From: Puia dinghuensis
GTDB lineage: Bacteria; Bacteroidota; Bacteroidia; Chitinophagales; Chitinophagaceae
Length of the DNA stretch: 64,000 nucleotides
Reading direction: 5' to 3'
NCBI RefSeq assembly: GCF_014642875.1
Contig: NZ_BMJC01000004.1
Span: forward strand, 62,001 to 126,000
This document shows, one piece after another, positions 17,642 to 26,178 of this stretch; position 1 is the stretch's first letter; each line of letters opens with the position of its first letter. The notes below the pieces were generated by a model that saw only the letters and a program-made list of their open reading frames with translations, was not told the DNA's origin and ran no database searches. Made by a program: the position numbers and the translations under genes.

Positions 17642-18454
17642 TTAAATGGTAAGAGTGATTTTTTCTTTTGTTTGTGATCCGGTGAGCGCCGGGGTTTGTC
17701 CCAGGGCCATCCATAAGGCCAGCAGACAGCCATAGCTGCCGCCGCGTTCGATCCATTCGAAGACTTCGTGTTGTGGATAGAAAAGTTCTATTCCCATCTT
17801 CCATACAAAGAAGACTAGCACTAACGGGCGCACCGGGCGCACCAGGACTGCCAGGGCCGCCAGCAGCTCGAACATCCCCACGAGATGAGCGGTATGAGCC
17901 GGATCGGGGAAACCCAGGCCGGCATATTGCTGGAGCAGACCTTTCTTTTCGATGAGATTGAGCCAGCCATGTCCCGATAGCAGGAAAAAAACAGCCAGGC
18001 GAAGGCAAAAGGTGACGAGGCGGAACCTGCGGGCGTCGATGCGGGGATCCGGGCTTAGCCTGGAGCCTAAACCACCCTTTTCCGAAAGCAGGAGCAGGGC
18101 CAGGGGTGCACAATAATTGCCGGCCCTTTCGATGATCTCTGCAAAAGGCTCACCGGACAGCGGCCGCAGGGCAGCAGTCAGCAATCCCCAGCCTACCAGC
18201 CAGGCTGCTATGGCCCGGATGGGATAGAAGAGCAGGGAAAGGCCCATCAGGATATCGATGATCCCCACCAGTGGCATGAGCCGGTAGGCGAGGTCATGGC
18301 CGATGCCAAAGACGGCGAAGTAATTACACCAGATGGGTTTGGTGATGATGCCGAAAGCGCCGTGGCCGATGAAGCACATTGCCGAAGCGATGCGCAGCGT
18401 GGAATGTATGGGTTGTGCGGGCTGCTGCAGCCCGTCACCGGAAAAAACCTTCAT
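17642..18454 (-). CDS. DoxX-like integral membrane protein
   Basis: 270 residues with about eight hydrophobic helices arranged as two similar halves. Each half has a His-Gly helix (FIGHGAFGI near residue 30 and LLSGHGWLNLIEKKG near residue 160), a Gly-rich helix containing a small acidic residue (VGIIDILMGLSLL, VGMFELLAALAVL) and a final aromatic helix. This resembles two DoxX-type four-helix units joined in one chain. DoxX proteins are implicated in redox processes at the membrane in several bacteria, but the function here is unknown. It is in a tight operon with barrel proteins and the PAP2 lipoprotein. Confidence 0.65.
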   Translation of the reverse strand: MKVFSGDGLQQPAQPIHSTLRIASAMCFIGHGAFGIITKPIWCNYFAVFGIGHDLAYRLMPLVGIIDILMGLSLLFYPIRAIAAWLVGWGLLTAALRPLSGEPFAEIIERAGNYCAPLALLLLSEKGGLGSRLSPDPRIDARRFRLVTFCLRLAVFFLLSGHGWLNLIEKKGLLQQYAGLGFPDPAHTAHLVGMFELLAALAVLVRPVRPLVLVFFVWKMGIELFYPQHEVFEWIERGGSYGCLLALWMALGQTPALTGSQTKEKITLTI

Positions 18455-18486
18455 TGTATGGATTTGATGCTGGAAGAACAGACTTC

Positions 18487-19107
18487 TCAGGATAAGGCAG
18501 GAGCCTGATCCGGCGGCATCTCATCGGTGGGTGAGCAATAGGAGGGAAGATAGGGAAAGGTATAAACCCCGCGCACGGGCTCGAGTGCGGCCAACGCATC
18601 GGGAACGGCAACATACATTGCCGTCGGCTGATAATCATTCGAAGTATTCTTGACGGGGGTTGGCGCCTTCTTCCCCTGGCTTTGCTGCCCGAGATCGTTC
18701 ACCTGCCGGAAGAAATCATTCTTCACTCGTTGCAGTTTTATAGCCGTCTCGTTGGGGATGCAAAGCAGTTCGAGCGAATCCTTGATTATCCGACGTTTGA
18801 CATACTGGTAGCGAACACCGCCGATGTCTATCTGGCCATCCACCCGTTGAAAGCTGTTGGAAGAACCATCATCATAATAAGAGAGGGAAGTGATGGGGAT
18901 CTTTACGCTAAAGAGTTGGGATTCATTGTATTCATTCCTGTCGAGGCGGGCTTCCAGGCGGCTGTCGGCCTGTTGTTGCCAGTATTGGGTCAGCAACTGG
19001 TAACCGTACCAGTTGAAGAACAGGATTCCCATGAGCAGTATGGCAGCAAAGCGCTTCAAAGCGAGACAAATTACTGATTTTTTGGATACTGCGGGATTTT
19101 TTTTCAC
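18487..19107 (-). CDS. Membrane-anchored protein of unknown function, first gene of the operon
   Basis: 206 residues. A basic N-terminus is followed by one transmembrane segment (FAAILLMGILFFNWYGYQLL, about residues 20-42) and then a predominantly charged region. It contains the strand-like stretches LFSVKIPITSLSYYDDG and RVDGQIDIGGVRYQYVKRRI. The C-terminus is Pro-rich (FPYLPSYCSPTDEMPPDQAP). No known domain is evident. I have seen this general type described only as a hypothetical protein near outer-membrane transport genes in Bacteroidota. It is 32 bases ahead of the DoxX-like gene and is the likely promoter-proximal gene of the five-gene operon. Confidence 0.6.
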   Translation of the reverse strand: MKKNPAVSKKSVICLALKRFAAILLMGILFFNWYGYQLLTQYWQQQADSRLEARLDRNEYNESQLFSVKIPITSLSYYDDGSSNSFQRVDGQIDIGGVRYQYVKRRIIKDSLELLCIPNETAIKLQRVKNDFFRQVNDLGQQSQGKKAPTPVKNTSNDYQPTAMYVAVPDALAALEPVRGVYTFPYLPSYCSPTDEMPPDQAPALS

Positions 19108-19195
19108 AATGCAACCCGATCACTTGTTGGATTCGAAACAAACGCGGAACTTTATATGACTTTTCCCTCCACACTACTATCCCTCCAATCAGACG

Positions 19196-19220
19196 GCACA
19201 CGCTATACAAAATCGTGTGC
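19196..19220. promoter_or_regulatory. Inverted repeat upstream of the small-ORF/ADP-ribosyltransferase pair
   Basis: GCACACG at 19196-19202 and CGTGTGC at 19214-19220 form a perfect 7-base inverted repeat around an 11-base AT-rich spacer, ending 39 bases before the ATG at 19260. The position suits an operator for autoregulation of the downstream pair, or a leader hairpin. The region between 19108 and 19259 otherwise holds only the divergent promoters. Confidence 0.5.
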
Positions 19221-19259
19221 GTTCAACCTTTTATTTAATAACAACTAAAAAACTAAAAT

Positions 19260-19439
19260 ATGCCAATATACACTTTGACTAATTGGGACGAAGTACTTCC
19301 AGCATTCGACCGCGCTTTGGAAGAAGTCAACAAGAGGATCAGGGGATCAAAGGAGGCAACGCTCGAATTCTTGAAAGAAGCGGGCCTCCTGGATGAGACA
19401 GATGATGTACAAGAGAAAGAAGACAAAAAAGAAGAATAA
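19260..19439 (+). CDS. Small acidic protein, possible antitoxin
   Basis: A 59-residue ORF beginning MPIYTLTNWDEVLPAFDRAL. The central segment ATLEFLKEAGLLDET resembles the short helix-turn found in many small bacterial proteins encoded just upstream of larger toxin-like genes. The C-terminus is a highly charged run of Asp, Glu and Lys. The stop is 14 bases before the TTG start of the ADP-ribosyltransferase-like gene, so the two are probably co-translated. Composition is AT-richer than the flanking operons. The antitoxin role rests on size, charge, order and spacing only; no DNA-binding domain is evident. Confidence 0.65.
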   Translation: MPIYTLTNWDEVLPAFDRALEEVNKRIRGSKEATLEFLKEAGLLDETDDVQEKEDKKEE

Positions 19440-19453
19440 ATCAGACGAGAGCA

Positions 19454-20068
19454 TTGGCCCTTACTCAACCATATGAAGTCCTGGGGTATCATAGCTGCGA
19501 TAAGAAGCTCGCACTAGAGGTCCTGACAGGTACCGAAAAACTCAAACCCAGTATAAATCCATGGGATTGGCTGGGGGAAGGCATTTACTTCTGGGAACAG
19601 AATCCGGTAAGATCATTAGAGTATGGCGAAGAAAATGCCAGGGGTATTCAGTTCAACAAGAAAAAGATTGAAACCCCTTTTGTTCTTGGCGCCATCATAG
19701 AATTAAGAAGGTGTCTTAATTTGCTGGAGTCCGAATCCCTTGCGCTTTTGAAGAAAATGTACCTGGAGATGGAACAGTCTTACAAAGAAGTTGGTAAGCC
19801 TCTCCCTGTTAACAAAGACAGTAACAGGCGCCTGGATTGCACCGTATTGAGTTATATGCGGACAGTTGGAAGGGGAAATCCCGACCTCCGCTTCGATACC
19901 GTTCGATGCGCGTTTGGAGAGGGTGATCCGATCTACCCTGGAACGGCCATAACAGATCGAAATCATATTCAGATATGTGTACTCAACTATGAATGCATCA
20001 AGGGCTATTTTATCCCACATCCCATTGAAAGGTTCAATCCCTATCTGTACACTGCATTCAGGGCATAA
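19454..20068 (+). CDS. PARP-like ADP-ribosyltransferase-fold protein, possible toxin
   Basis: 204 residues starting from TTG at 19454. The N-terminal pattern LGYHSCDKKLALEVL, then WDWLGEGIYFWEQNPVRSLEY, matches the ART layout: a His on the first strand, then the G-x-G-I-Y-F loop with the NAD-stacking Tyr, then an S-x-x-Y helix. The strand FVLGAIIEL follows, and the C-terminal strand RNHIQICVLNYECIKGYF sits where PARPs carry their third motif. That position shows Gln rather than the canonical Glu, as in some mono-ADP-ribosyltransferases. The target (protein, DNA, RNA or small molecule) cannot be read. Together with the 59-residue gene it looks like a toxin-antitoxin or defence module in a housekeeping context. 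Confidence 0.6.
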   Translation: MALTQPYEVLGYHSCDKKLALEVLTGTEKLKPSINPWDWLGEGIYFWEQNPVRSLEYGEENARGIQFNKKKIETPFVLGAIIELRRCLNLLESESLALLKKMYLEMEQSYKEVGKPLPVNKDSNRRLDCTVLSYMRTVGRGNPDLRFDTVRCAFGEGDPIYPGTAITDRNHIQICVLNYECIKGYFIPHPIERFNPYLYTAFRA

Positions 20069-20124
20069 GCCCGGCGACCGCGCTATCTTCCTGTCTCTCA
20101 ATAAAGATTGGGCGTCTCCCCAAC

Positions 20125-20146
20125 AAAACTAACGATCATTAGTTTT
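20125..20146. promoter_or_regulatory. Palindromic operator candidate upstream of icmF
   Basis: AAAACTAAcGATCaTTAGTTTT is a 22-base dyad with a single mismatched pair. The core ACTAA-N6-TTAGT is of the kind bound by TetR-family regulators of acyl-CoA and branched-chain catabolism. It lies just upstream of the -7 box at 20153, where a bound repressor would block RNA polymerase. No TetR gene is in the window. Confidence 0.6.
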
Positions 20147-20152
20147 TTTGCC

Positions 20153-20160
20153 TAAATTTG
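20153..20160 (+). promoter_or_regulatory. -7 promoter box of icmF
   Basis: TAAATTTG is a perfect match to the Bacteroidota -7 consensus TAnnTTTG, 23 bases before the icmF ATG at 20184. The expected -33 region falls inside the palindrome at 20125-20146. Confidence 0.65.
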
Positions 20161-20183
20161 CCTGTCTTCCAAACATTTAGGTC

Positions 20184-23100
20184 ATGAGTTATACCCCGGT
20201 TAATAAGGTCCGGCTTGTTACGGCCGCTGCATTGTTCGATGGACATGATGCGGCTATCAATATTATGCGTCGCATCCTGCAAGCAAAGGGTGCGGAGATT
20301 ATTCACCTGGGGCACAACCGTTCGGTGGCCGAGATCGTGGAGTGCGCCATCGAGGAGGATGTCCAGGGCATCGCCATCACATCCTACCAGGGGGGGCATC
20401 TGGAGTTCTTCAAGTATATGAAGGACCTGCTCGACGAGAATGGATGCGGGCACATCCGGCTTTTTGGCGGTGGTGGCGGAACGATACTGCCACAGGAAAT
20501 AGAGGAGTTGCACCAATATGGCATCACCCGCATTTATTCACCCGACGATGGCCGCCGGATGGGATTGGAAGGGATGATCGAAGATGTTATCAGGCAATGC
20601 GACTTCCCGTTGAATGGTGATCCGCGAAATTTCCCCGGGCAAATGAAACTGGGAGAATGGAAGGATATCCGGAAGATCGCAAGGTCGATAACGAATGCGG
20701 AGAATGGGGTTGGGCCGACGGAGATCGGCGGGGCGGCGGGCGTGAAGGCCGTGGGCGCAGGGGGGGCAGCGGTAGCCGGGGCACAGGGGGGCCACGTCGC
20801 AAGCATCCCCGTGGTTGGGGTCACCGGTACCGGTGGGGCCGGTAAGTCCTCCGTTACCGATGAGCTGGTGCGTCGCTATCTGAACAGCTTTCCCGACAAG
20901 ACCATCGCCGTCGTTTCCGTAGACCCTTCCAAGAAAAAGACCGGCGGCGCCCTGCTGGGTGACCGTATCCGGATGAACGCCATCTCCAGCCCCCGCGCCT
21001 ACATGCGTAGCCTGGCTACACGGGACAGCGACAAGGCCCTCAGCGCCCATGTACAGGAGGCTATCGACATCTGTAAGTCGGCCGCCTATGATCTCATTAT
21101 CCTCGAGTCGGCGGGTGTGGGACAAAGCGACGCATCCATCCTCGACCATTCCGATATAAGCTTATATGTGATGACCCCGGAATATGGCGCTGCATCCCAG
21201 CTGGAAAAAATAAATATGCTGGATTATGCCGACCTGGTGGTGTTGAACAAATTCGACAAGGCAGGGGCATTGGATGCCCTCCATGATATTCGCAAGCAAT
21301 ACAAACGCAATCACCAACTCTGGACGGCCAAAGATGGCGAGCTGCCTGTCGTCGGCACGATAGCCGCGCAATTCAATGATGCTGGAGTGAATGAGCTGTT
21401 CGAAAAGCTGATGTTCGCCATCGAGACAAAGACGGGGGTTCGTTATGGCGAACTGACGATGCACCCCCACACCCAGGATACGACCACCCGGTCGCAGATA
21501 CTGCCGGCGTCGCGGGTACGCTATATGGCCGAGATAACCGGCGCCATCCGGGAATATAACCGGCGGACGGAAGAGCAGGCGGATATCGCCTCCCGGCTTT
21601 ATAGGCTCAGCGGCGTTCTTGACGAGCTGCCGGCGGCCTTTCCGGGGCGCGACGAGCTATTGGCCCAAAAGACCAAATACGAGCAGCAGCTCTTTCCCCT
21701 CTGCAAAAAGCTGATCGAAGAATGGCCGGCACTGACGGCGCGTTACCGGCAGGACAGCTTCGACTATGACGTCAGGGGTAAGGTGATCAGCCAGCCACTG
21801 TTCACCGAATCCCTCTCCGGTACTGCTATCCCACGTATCGCCGTTCCACGGCTGCGGGACTGGGGAGATATCCTGCGCTGGCGGCTCCAGGAAAATTTCC
21901 CGGGTAAATATCCCTACACTGCCGGGGTCTTCCCCCTCAAACGCGCCGAAGAGGACCCGACGCGGATGTTTGCCGGCGAGGGCGGCCCCGAACGCACCAA
22001 CAAACGCTTTCATTATGTTTCTGCCGGTCAGCCCGCCAAACGGCTGAGTACGGCCTTCGACTCGGTGACGTTATATGGCGAAGACCCCGACTATCGTCCC
22101 GACATCTATGGGAAGATCGGCAATGCCGGCGTGAGCATCGCCACCGTCGACGACGCCAAAAAACTCTATAGCGGATTCGATCTTTGCGATCCGAAGACTT
22201 CGGTGAGTATGACTATTAACGGTCCTGCGCCGATTCTGCTCGCCTTCTTTATGAATGCCGCTATCGACCAGCAATGCGAGAAATGGCTGGCGGCGAATGG
22301 GCGTGGTGCGGCGGGCGCATCGGGCATCGGCGACATCGAAGCAGTGGCGGAGGTCTTTACCCGAAAATACCCCGATGGCAACCGCCCTGTGTATCGCAAC
22401 CCGTTAAGCCCCGAGGGGCTGCCCGAAGGCAATGACGGGCTGGGGCTTGGCTTACTCGGGCTCAGCGGCGACGAAGTGGTGCCGGCGGAGGTCTATCAAC
22501 AGCTGCGGGCGTCCGCACTTTCGCAGGTGAGGGGTACCGTACAGGCCGATATCCTCAAAGAAGATCAGGCCCAGAACACCTGCATCTTCAGCACGGAGTT
22601 CGCCCTGCGGCTGATGGGGGATGTACAGGCCTGGTTCATCAGTCACCAGGTGCGCAACTTCTACAGCGTATCCATCAGCGGCTATCACATCGCCGAAGCC
22701 GGCGCCAACCCCATCACCCAATTGGCCTTTACCCTCTCCAACGGGTTTACGTATGTGGAGTACTATCTGAGTCGCGGCATGGCAATCGACGACTTCGCGC
22801 CCAATCTTTCCTTTTTCTTCAGCAACGGCATGGACCCGGAATATAGCGTCATCGGCCGCGTAGCCCGCCGCATCTGGGCCAAGGCCATCAAGCATGTGTA
22901 TAAAGGCAATGGCCGGTCGCAAAAGTTGAAATATCATATACAGACCAGCGGCCGCAGCCTCCATGCCCAGGAGATAGACTTCAACGATATCCGTACCACG
23001 CTGCAGGCGCTGTATGCCATCTATGATAACTGCAACTCTCTTCATACCAACGCCTATGATGAAGCGATCACCACGCCGACGGAAGAGAGTGTCCGCCGTG

Positions 23101-23630
23101 CGATGGCCATTCAGCTGATCATCAACCGGGAATTGGGCAGTGCACGAACCGAAAACTACCTCCAGGGCAGCTTTGCCGTGGAAGAGCTGACCGACCTGGT
23201 TGAAGAAGCAGTGCTCAGTGAGTTCGACCGCATCAACGAACGCGGGGGTGTGCTAGGCGCTATGGAGCGGATGTACCAGCGCAATAAGATACAGGAGGAA
23301 AGCCTGCATTATGAAAGTCTCAAGCACAGCGGCGAGCTGCCTATCGTGGGTGTCAACACCTTCCTGGACAGAAAAGGTTCCCCAACGGTGTTGCCCGGAG
23401 AGGTGATCCGCAGCACGGCCGAAGAGAAGGACCAGCAGATAGGTAATCTGCAAGCCTTTCGGCAACGCAATACGGCCCGGAAGCCGGAGATGCTTCGCCG
23501 GCTGAAGGAAGTGGCCGTTACCAATGGCAACCTCTTCGGGGAATTGATGGAGACGGTGAAGTATTGCACTCTTGGGGAAATAACCAACGCTTTATATGAA
23601 GTTGGCGGACAATACCGGCGTAACATGTAA
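20184..23630 (+). CDS. icmF: Fused acyl-CoA mutase IcmF (isobutyryl-CoA mutase type)
   Basis: 1148 residues in the IcmF order: a B12-binding domain ([15 protein letters not shown], with Asp19 and His21), a MeaB/MeaI-like G-protein chaperone (P-loop GTGGAGKS at 215-222), then the TIM-barrel mutase domain from about residue 560. IcmF interconverts isobutyryl-CoA and n-butyryl-CoA, or related branched acyl-CoAs, using adenosylcobalamin, and the GTPase domain protects and loads the cofactor. Methylmalonyl-CoA mutase cannot be fully excluded, but the three-in-one fusion is diagnostic of IcmF. A low-complexity Gly/Ala linker (residues 181-204) separates the B12 domain from the GTPase. A promoter and a TetR-type palindrome lie upstream. 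It is followed by glucokinase after 29 bases. Confidence 0.92.
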   Translation: MSYTPVNKVRLVTAAALFDGHDAAINIMRRILQAKGAEIIHLGHNRSVAEIVECAIEEDVQGIAITSYQGGHLEFFKYMKDLLDENGCGHIRLFGGGGGTILPQEIEELHQYGITRIYSPDDGRRMGLEGMIEDVIRQCDFPLNGDPRNFPGQMKLGEWKDIRKIARSITNAENGVGPTEIGGAAGVKAVGAGGAAVAGAQGGHVASIPVVGVTGTGGAGKSSVTDELVRRYLNSFPDKTIAVVSVDPSKKKTGGALLGDRIRMNAISSPRAYMRSLATRDSDKALSAHVQEAIDICKSAAYDLIILESAGVGQSDASILDHSDISLYVMTPEYGAASQLEKINMLDYADLVVLNKFDKAGALDALHDIRKQYKRNHQLWTAKDGELPVVGTIAAQFNDAGVNELFEKLMFAIETKTGVRYGELTMHPHTQDTTTRSQILPASRVRYMAEITGAIREYNRRTEEQADIASRLYRLSGVLDELPAAFPGRDELLAQKTKYEQQLFPLCKKLIEEWPALTARYRQDSFDYDVRGKVISQPLFTESLSGTAIPRIAVPRLRDWGDILRWRLQENFPGKYPYTAGVFPLKRAEEDPTRMFAGEGGPERTNKRFHYVSAGQPAKRLSTAFDSVTLYGEDPDYRPDIYGKIGNAGVSIATVDDAKKLYSGFDLCDPKTSVSMTINGPAPILLAFFMNAAIDQQCEKWLAANGRGAAGASGIGDIEAVAEVFTRKYPDGNRPVYRNPLSPEGLPEGNDGLGLGLLGLSGDEVVPAEVYQQLRASALSQVRGTVQADILKEDQAQNTCIFSTEFALRLMGDVQAWFISHQVRNFYSVSISGYHIAEAGANPITQLAFTLSNGFTYVEYYLSRGMAIDDFAPNLSFFFSNGMDPEYSVIGRVARRIWAKAIKHVYKGNGRSQKLKYHIQTSGRSLHAQEIDFNDIRTTLQALYAIYDNCNSLHTNAYDEAITTPTEESVRRAMAIQLIINRELGSARTENYLQGSFAVEELTDLVEEAVLSEFDRINERGGVLGAMERMYQRNKIQEESLHYESLKHSGELPIVGVNTFLDRKGSPTVLPGEVIRSTAEEKDQQIGNLQAFRQRNTARKPEMLRRLKEVAVTNGNLFGELMETVKYCTLGEITNALYEVGGQYRRNM

Positions 23631-23659
23631 CTTTGGGCACAACGCTCAAACCTACTTGC

Positions 23660-24688
23660 ATGTCATTAAAGGTACCCATCGCTTTTAAAAAAGGACTAAA
23701 GAAAGATCAAGAACCGGTAACGCTTCTCGCTGCCGACATCGGGGGCACCAAGACCAATATCGCCCGCTGCGTGGCCTCCTGGGAAGGGGTCAGCATCGTC
23801 GAACAGAAAAGATATGTCTCCAGGGATTACCCGACTCTCACCGAGATTATCCATGATTTCCACAAGGGAAAGCTGCCAGAGCGGGTTTGCGCCGCGGTGG
23901 CGGGTCCCGTCGTGAACGGCAGGAGCAAGCTCACCAACCTGTCCTGGGATCTTGACAGCGCTGCTATAAGCCGGGAGTTAGGCATCCCCGTTCATTTTAT
24001 AAACGACCTGGAAGCGACAGCATATGGCATGGCCGGTCTTGGCAGCGACGAACTGGCCACCCTTGCCACGGGTGACCCGGAGGCGAAAGGCAATATCGCC
24101 ATCATCGCTCCCGGTACGGGCCTGGGTGAGGCCGGGCTGTTCTGGGATGGGGAGCGGTATCATCCATTTGCAACCGAAGGCGGGCATGCCGACTTTGCGC
24201 CCCGCACTCCAAAAGATGTGGAGCTCTTCTATGCGCTGCAACAGCAATTCGGTCATGTCAGCTGGGAGCGGCTCGTCTCCGGGATGGGCATCAAGAACAT
24301 CTTTCATTGCCTGGTGTCGAAACATCGCGATCCCCTACCCGAATGGTTATCCGAACGGCTGAAGGACGAAGACCCTGCCGCCGTCATCAGCGAAGCGGCC
24401 CTCAGACACGACGATCTCATCTGTGCAGAGACCATGGACCTGTTTGTCCGCTATCTCGCTACCGAAGCTTCCTGTCTCGTGTTGAAGCTGATGGCTACCG
24501 GTGGCCTCTTCCTCGCCGGCGGCATCCCGCCCAAGATCCTTCCGCTTTTGCAGACAGAACACTGGACAAAAAATTTCGACAACAATGGCCGGATGCACGA
24601 TCTGTCGGACAAGATCCCGGTGCATGTGGTGTTGAATGATAAGATGGCGTTGCAGGGAGCTGCGTATTATGCGGCATATAATATGTGA
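23660..24688 (+). CDS. glk: Glucokinase
   Basis: 342 residues from the ATG at 23660; a TTG at 23633 is possible but less likely. It phosphorylates glucose with ATP in the cytoplasm. Family sites are the phosphate loop LLAADIGGTKTNIA, the substrate segment HFINDLEATAYGMAGL with the catalytic Asp, AIIAPGTGLGEAGLFW, and EGGHADFAPRTPKDVEL. Together these match the bacterial Glk family rather than ROK kinases, whose zinc motif is absent. Length is normal. The gene follows icmF on the same strand. Confidence 0.92.
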   Translation: MSLKVPIAFKKGLKKDQEPVTLLAADIGGTKTNIARCVASWEGVSIVEQKRYVSRDYPTLTEIIHDFHKGKLPERVCAAVAGPVVNGRSKLTNLSWDLDSAAISRELGIPVHFINDLEATAYGMAGLGSDELATLATGDPEAKGNIAIIAPGTGLGEAGLFWDGERYHPFATEGGHADFAPRTPKDVELFYALQQQFGHVSWERLVSGMGIKNIFHCLVSKHRDPLPEWLSERLKDEDPAAVISEAALRHDDLICAETMDLFVRYLATEASCLVLKLMATGGLFLAGGIPPKILPLLQTEHWTKNFDNNGRMHDLSDKIPVHVVLNDKMALQGAAYYAAYNM

Positions 24689-24699
24689 GAAGGGACGAC

Positions 24700-25103
24700 T
24701 TACTGATGCCGCTCCATTTTCACCTGGCTCCTCATCGTCAGCGGAATGTCCCTACCTATGACTTGAAGGGTGCCCTCAACGGTCACATTTACTGTAGCGC
24801 TGAGCAGCATCCCGGTCTTCGAATCGACCTGGTATTCTCCTTTCTGCTCCCCCTTCAGGCCGGTCGTGACATTATAGGTCATAAATTGAGTGGCACTGTC
24901 GCTGGTGATAATTCCTTCGGATTCGATGAAGGCTGTTTGGTCGTGAATATCCGTGAGGGTAAAGGAATTGACGATTTTCAAAGCTGTTCCATATCCTTGT
25001 TGATCAGTTCGTCGCCGACGGTTTGGTTCCATCGCTGCTGCACGACATTGCTCTGATAGGCATTGGCAGAGCCGGATTGGGCCATATATTGATTGCGTAC
25101 CAT
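24700..25103 (-). pseudogene. Decayed lipoprotein-type gene (DUF6263-like C-terminus)
   Basis: The minus-strand frame ending at 24700 encodes about 95 residues (KIVNSFTLTDIHDQTAFIES to the stop) that look like the conserved C-terminal part of a Bacteroidota DUF6263-type exported protein. It includes GEYQVDSKTGMLLSATVNV and MRSQVKMERHQ. Upstream, this frame turns Arg-rich and implausible, whereas the next frame (ATG at 25103) reads MVRNQYMAQSGSANAYQSNV through to DMEQL and stops at 24978. No signal peptide is left and the 5' part is missing, replaced by the upstream region of the Crp/Fnr gene. I read this as a truncated, frameshifted remnant. A single-base change near 24978 could join the two pieces. 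Confidence 0.6.
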
Positions 25104-25154
25104 GCGCAAACGCTGCAGCGGATGGACCTATCTTCCCCGCCAAACCGTTACCTT

Positions 25155-25748
25155 ATGGAACCCGTATTTCATCTCCTCGACTCCCTGTCACCCCTGGAAG
25201 AAGGCCTCCGCGATTATCTGGAGGCCTCGCTACACCCTACCCATCATGAAATAGGAGAACCCCTTGTCAAAGAAGGTACAGTGGCCCGATCCCTGGGATT
25301 CATCGAAAAAGGTCTCATCAGGGGCTTCCGGACCAACTACAAGGGTCACGAATTTACCTCCTGGTTCATGAAAGAGGGAGATGTCTATGCCTCCGTGAGA
25401 AGCTTTTTCAGGCAACAACCCGCTACAGAAACGGTCCAATGCCTTGAGCCCACCACTATTCTCAGTATCTCTTTCCAGCAATACCAGTCCGCACTAAAAA
25501 AATGGTCTTCCTTCCACCGGCATCGCGCCGACCTGCTGGAAAAGTACTACCTGCAAAGCGACGAACGGGAAGAGATGCGTCAGGATGAGTCGTATAACCG
25601 CTTTTGCTTCCTCATGAAACACTACCCCGAACTGGAATCCCGGGTACAAGATCAGTACCTGGCCAGCTTTCTCAACCTCACACCCACTTATTACAGCAAC
25701 GTCAAGAGCAAGTACTTCAAAAACAACCCACGTCCCGGTAGCCGTTGA
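25155..25748 (+). CDS. Crp/Fnr-family transcriptional regulator
   Basis: 197 residues from the ATG at 25155, which opens the normal domain start MEPVFHLLDSLSPLEEGL; the frame upstream is the decayed gene's antisense. Residues 20-120 form a cyclic-nucleotide-binding-type barrel with GEPLVKEGTVARSLGFIEKG and the beta strand FTSWFMKEGDVYASVRSFF. The C-terminal helix region contains LASFLNLTPTYYSNVKSKYF, which fits the helix-turn-helix of this Bacteroidota subgroup. Key cAMP-binding residues are not evident, so the ligand is unknown. The gene lies immediately before the mobilization operon and could regulate it; that is conjecture. Confidence 0.8.
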   Translation: MEPVFHLLDSLSPLEEGLRDYLEASLHPTHHEIGEPLVKEGTVARSLGFIEKGLIRGFRTNYKGHEFTSWFMKEGDVYASVRSFFRQQPATETVQCLEPTTILSISFQQYQSALKKWSSFHRHRADLLEKYYLQSDEREEMRQDESYNRFCFLMKHYPELESRVQDQYLASFLNLTPTYYSNVKSKYFKNNPRPGSR

Positions 25749-25749
25749 G

Positions 25750-25784
25750 CTAACACTAACAAATATTCGCTAACACTTACGAAA
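25750..25784 (+). repeat. Two direct repeats 20 bases apart upstream of the mobilization operon
   Basis: CTAACACTAACAAAT at 25750-25764 and CTAACACTTACGAAAT at 25769-25784 are near-identical direct repeats about 20 bases apart, two helical turns. They sit directly after the Crp/Fnr stop and 68 bases before the mobilization genes. They could be iteron-like protein-binding sites, part of an origin of transfer, or regulator sites. Confidence 0.5.
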
Positions 25785-25815
25785 TCGTATTTTTTTCGAC
25801 TGATGCCTGCCGTAA

Positions 25816-25841
25816 TTTGGTCATTGTAACGATTGACCAAA
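25816..25841. promoter_or_regulatory. Inverted repeat directly upstream of the mobilization operon
   Basis: TTTGGTCA at 25816-25823 and TGACCAAA at 25834-25841 form a perfect 8-base inverted repeat with a 10-base spacer, ending 10 bases before the ATG at 25852. It overlaps TAATTTGG (25813-25820), a one-mismatch match to the -7 box TAnnTTTG. Autoregulation by the ribbon-helix-helix protein or use as a relaxosome site are both possible. Confidence 0.55.
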
Positions 25842-25851
25842 GAGGGGTGTT

Positions 25852-26178
25852 ATGGGCTATAAGCGATTTAAAAGGATATTATCTGTTTACCTGGATCAGA
25901 GTGAGTACGAAAAACTCATGGAGAATTATAAGGCTACGATTTACAAGTCGAAAGCTTCCTATCTCAGAAAACTGGTTTTAGGCCAACCTGTCGCCGTCAT
26001 CTACCGCAATCGTTCGCTGGATGACTTTATCGAAACGGCTGTTAAATTAAGAAAAGACCTCAAGATCCTTTTGGGCAAGGAGACATTCACAACGATAGAA
26101 AAGGAAGAGCTGAAGCGGAAAATGACCATTATTGAAGAAAATCTTATCAAAATTGTGACCCCATGCAACCACAAATAA
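25852..26178 (+). CDS. Relaxosome accessory protein, MobC/ribbon-helix-helix type
   Basis: 108 residues. The N-terminal part (RILSVYLDQSEYEKLMENYK, then SKASYLRKLVLG) is a ribbon-helix-helix DNA-binding pattern. The C-terminal half is a basic, coiled helix (KLRKDLKILLGKETF, KEELKRKM). This is the size and architecture of Bacteroidota mobilization accessory proteins that bind the transfer origin beside the relaxase. It overlaps the relaxase start by 16 bases, so both are translated together. The inverted repeat just upstream is a likely binding site, although this is not shown. Confidence 0.75.
   Translation: MGYKRFKRILSVYLDQSEYEKLMENYKATIYKSKASYLRKLVLGQPVAVIYRNRSLDDFIETAVKLRKDLKILLGKETFTTIEKEELKRKMTIIEENLIKIVTPCNHK

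Noticed and set aside
17637-18113. N-terminal extension of the outer-membrane protein gene to 18113
   Set aside because: It would overlap the DoxX-like gene, lacks a signal peptide, and reads as Arg/Pro/Gly-rich; the ATG at 17636 starts a proper signal.
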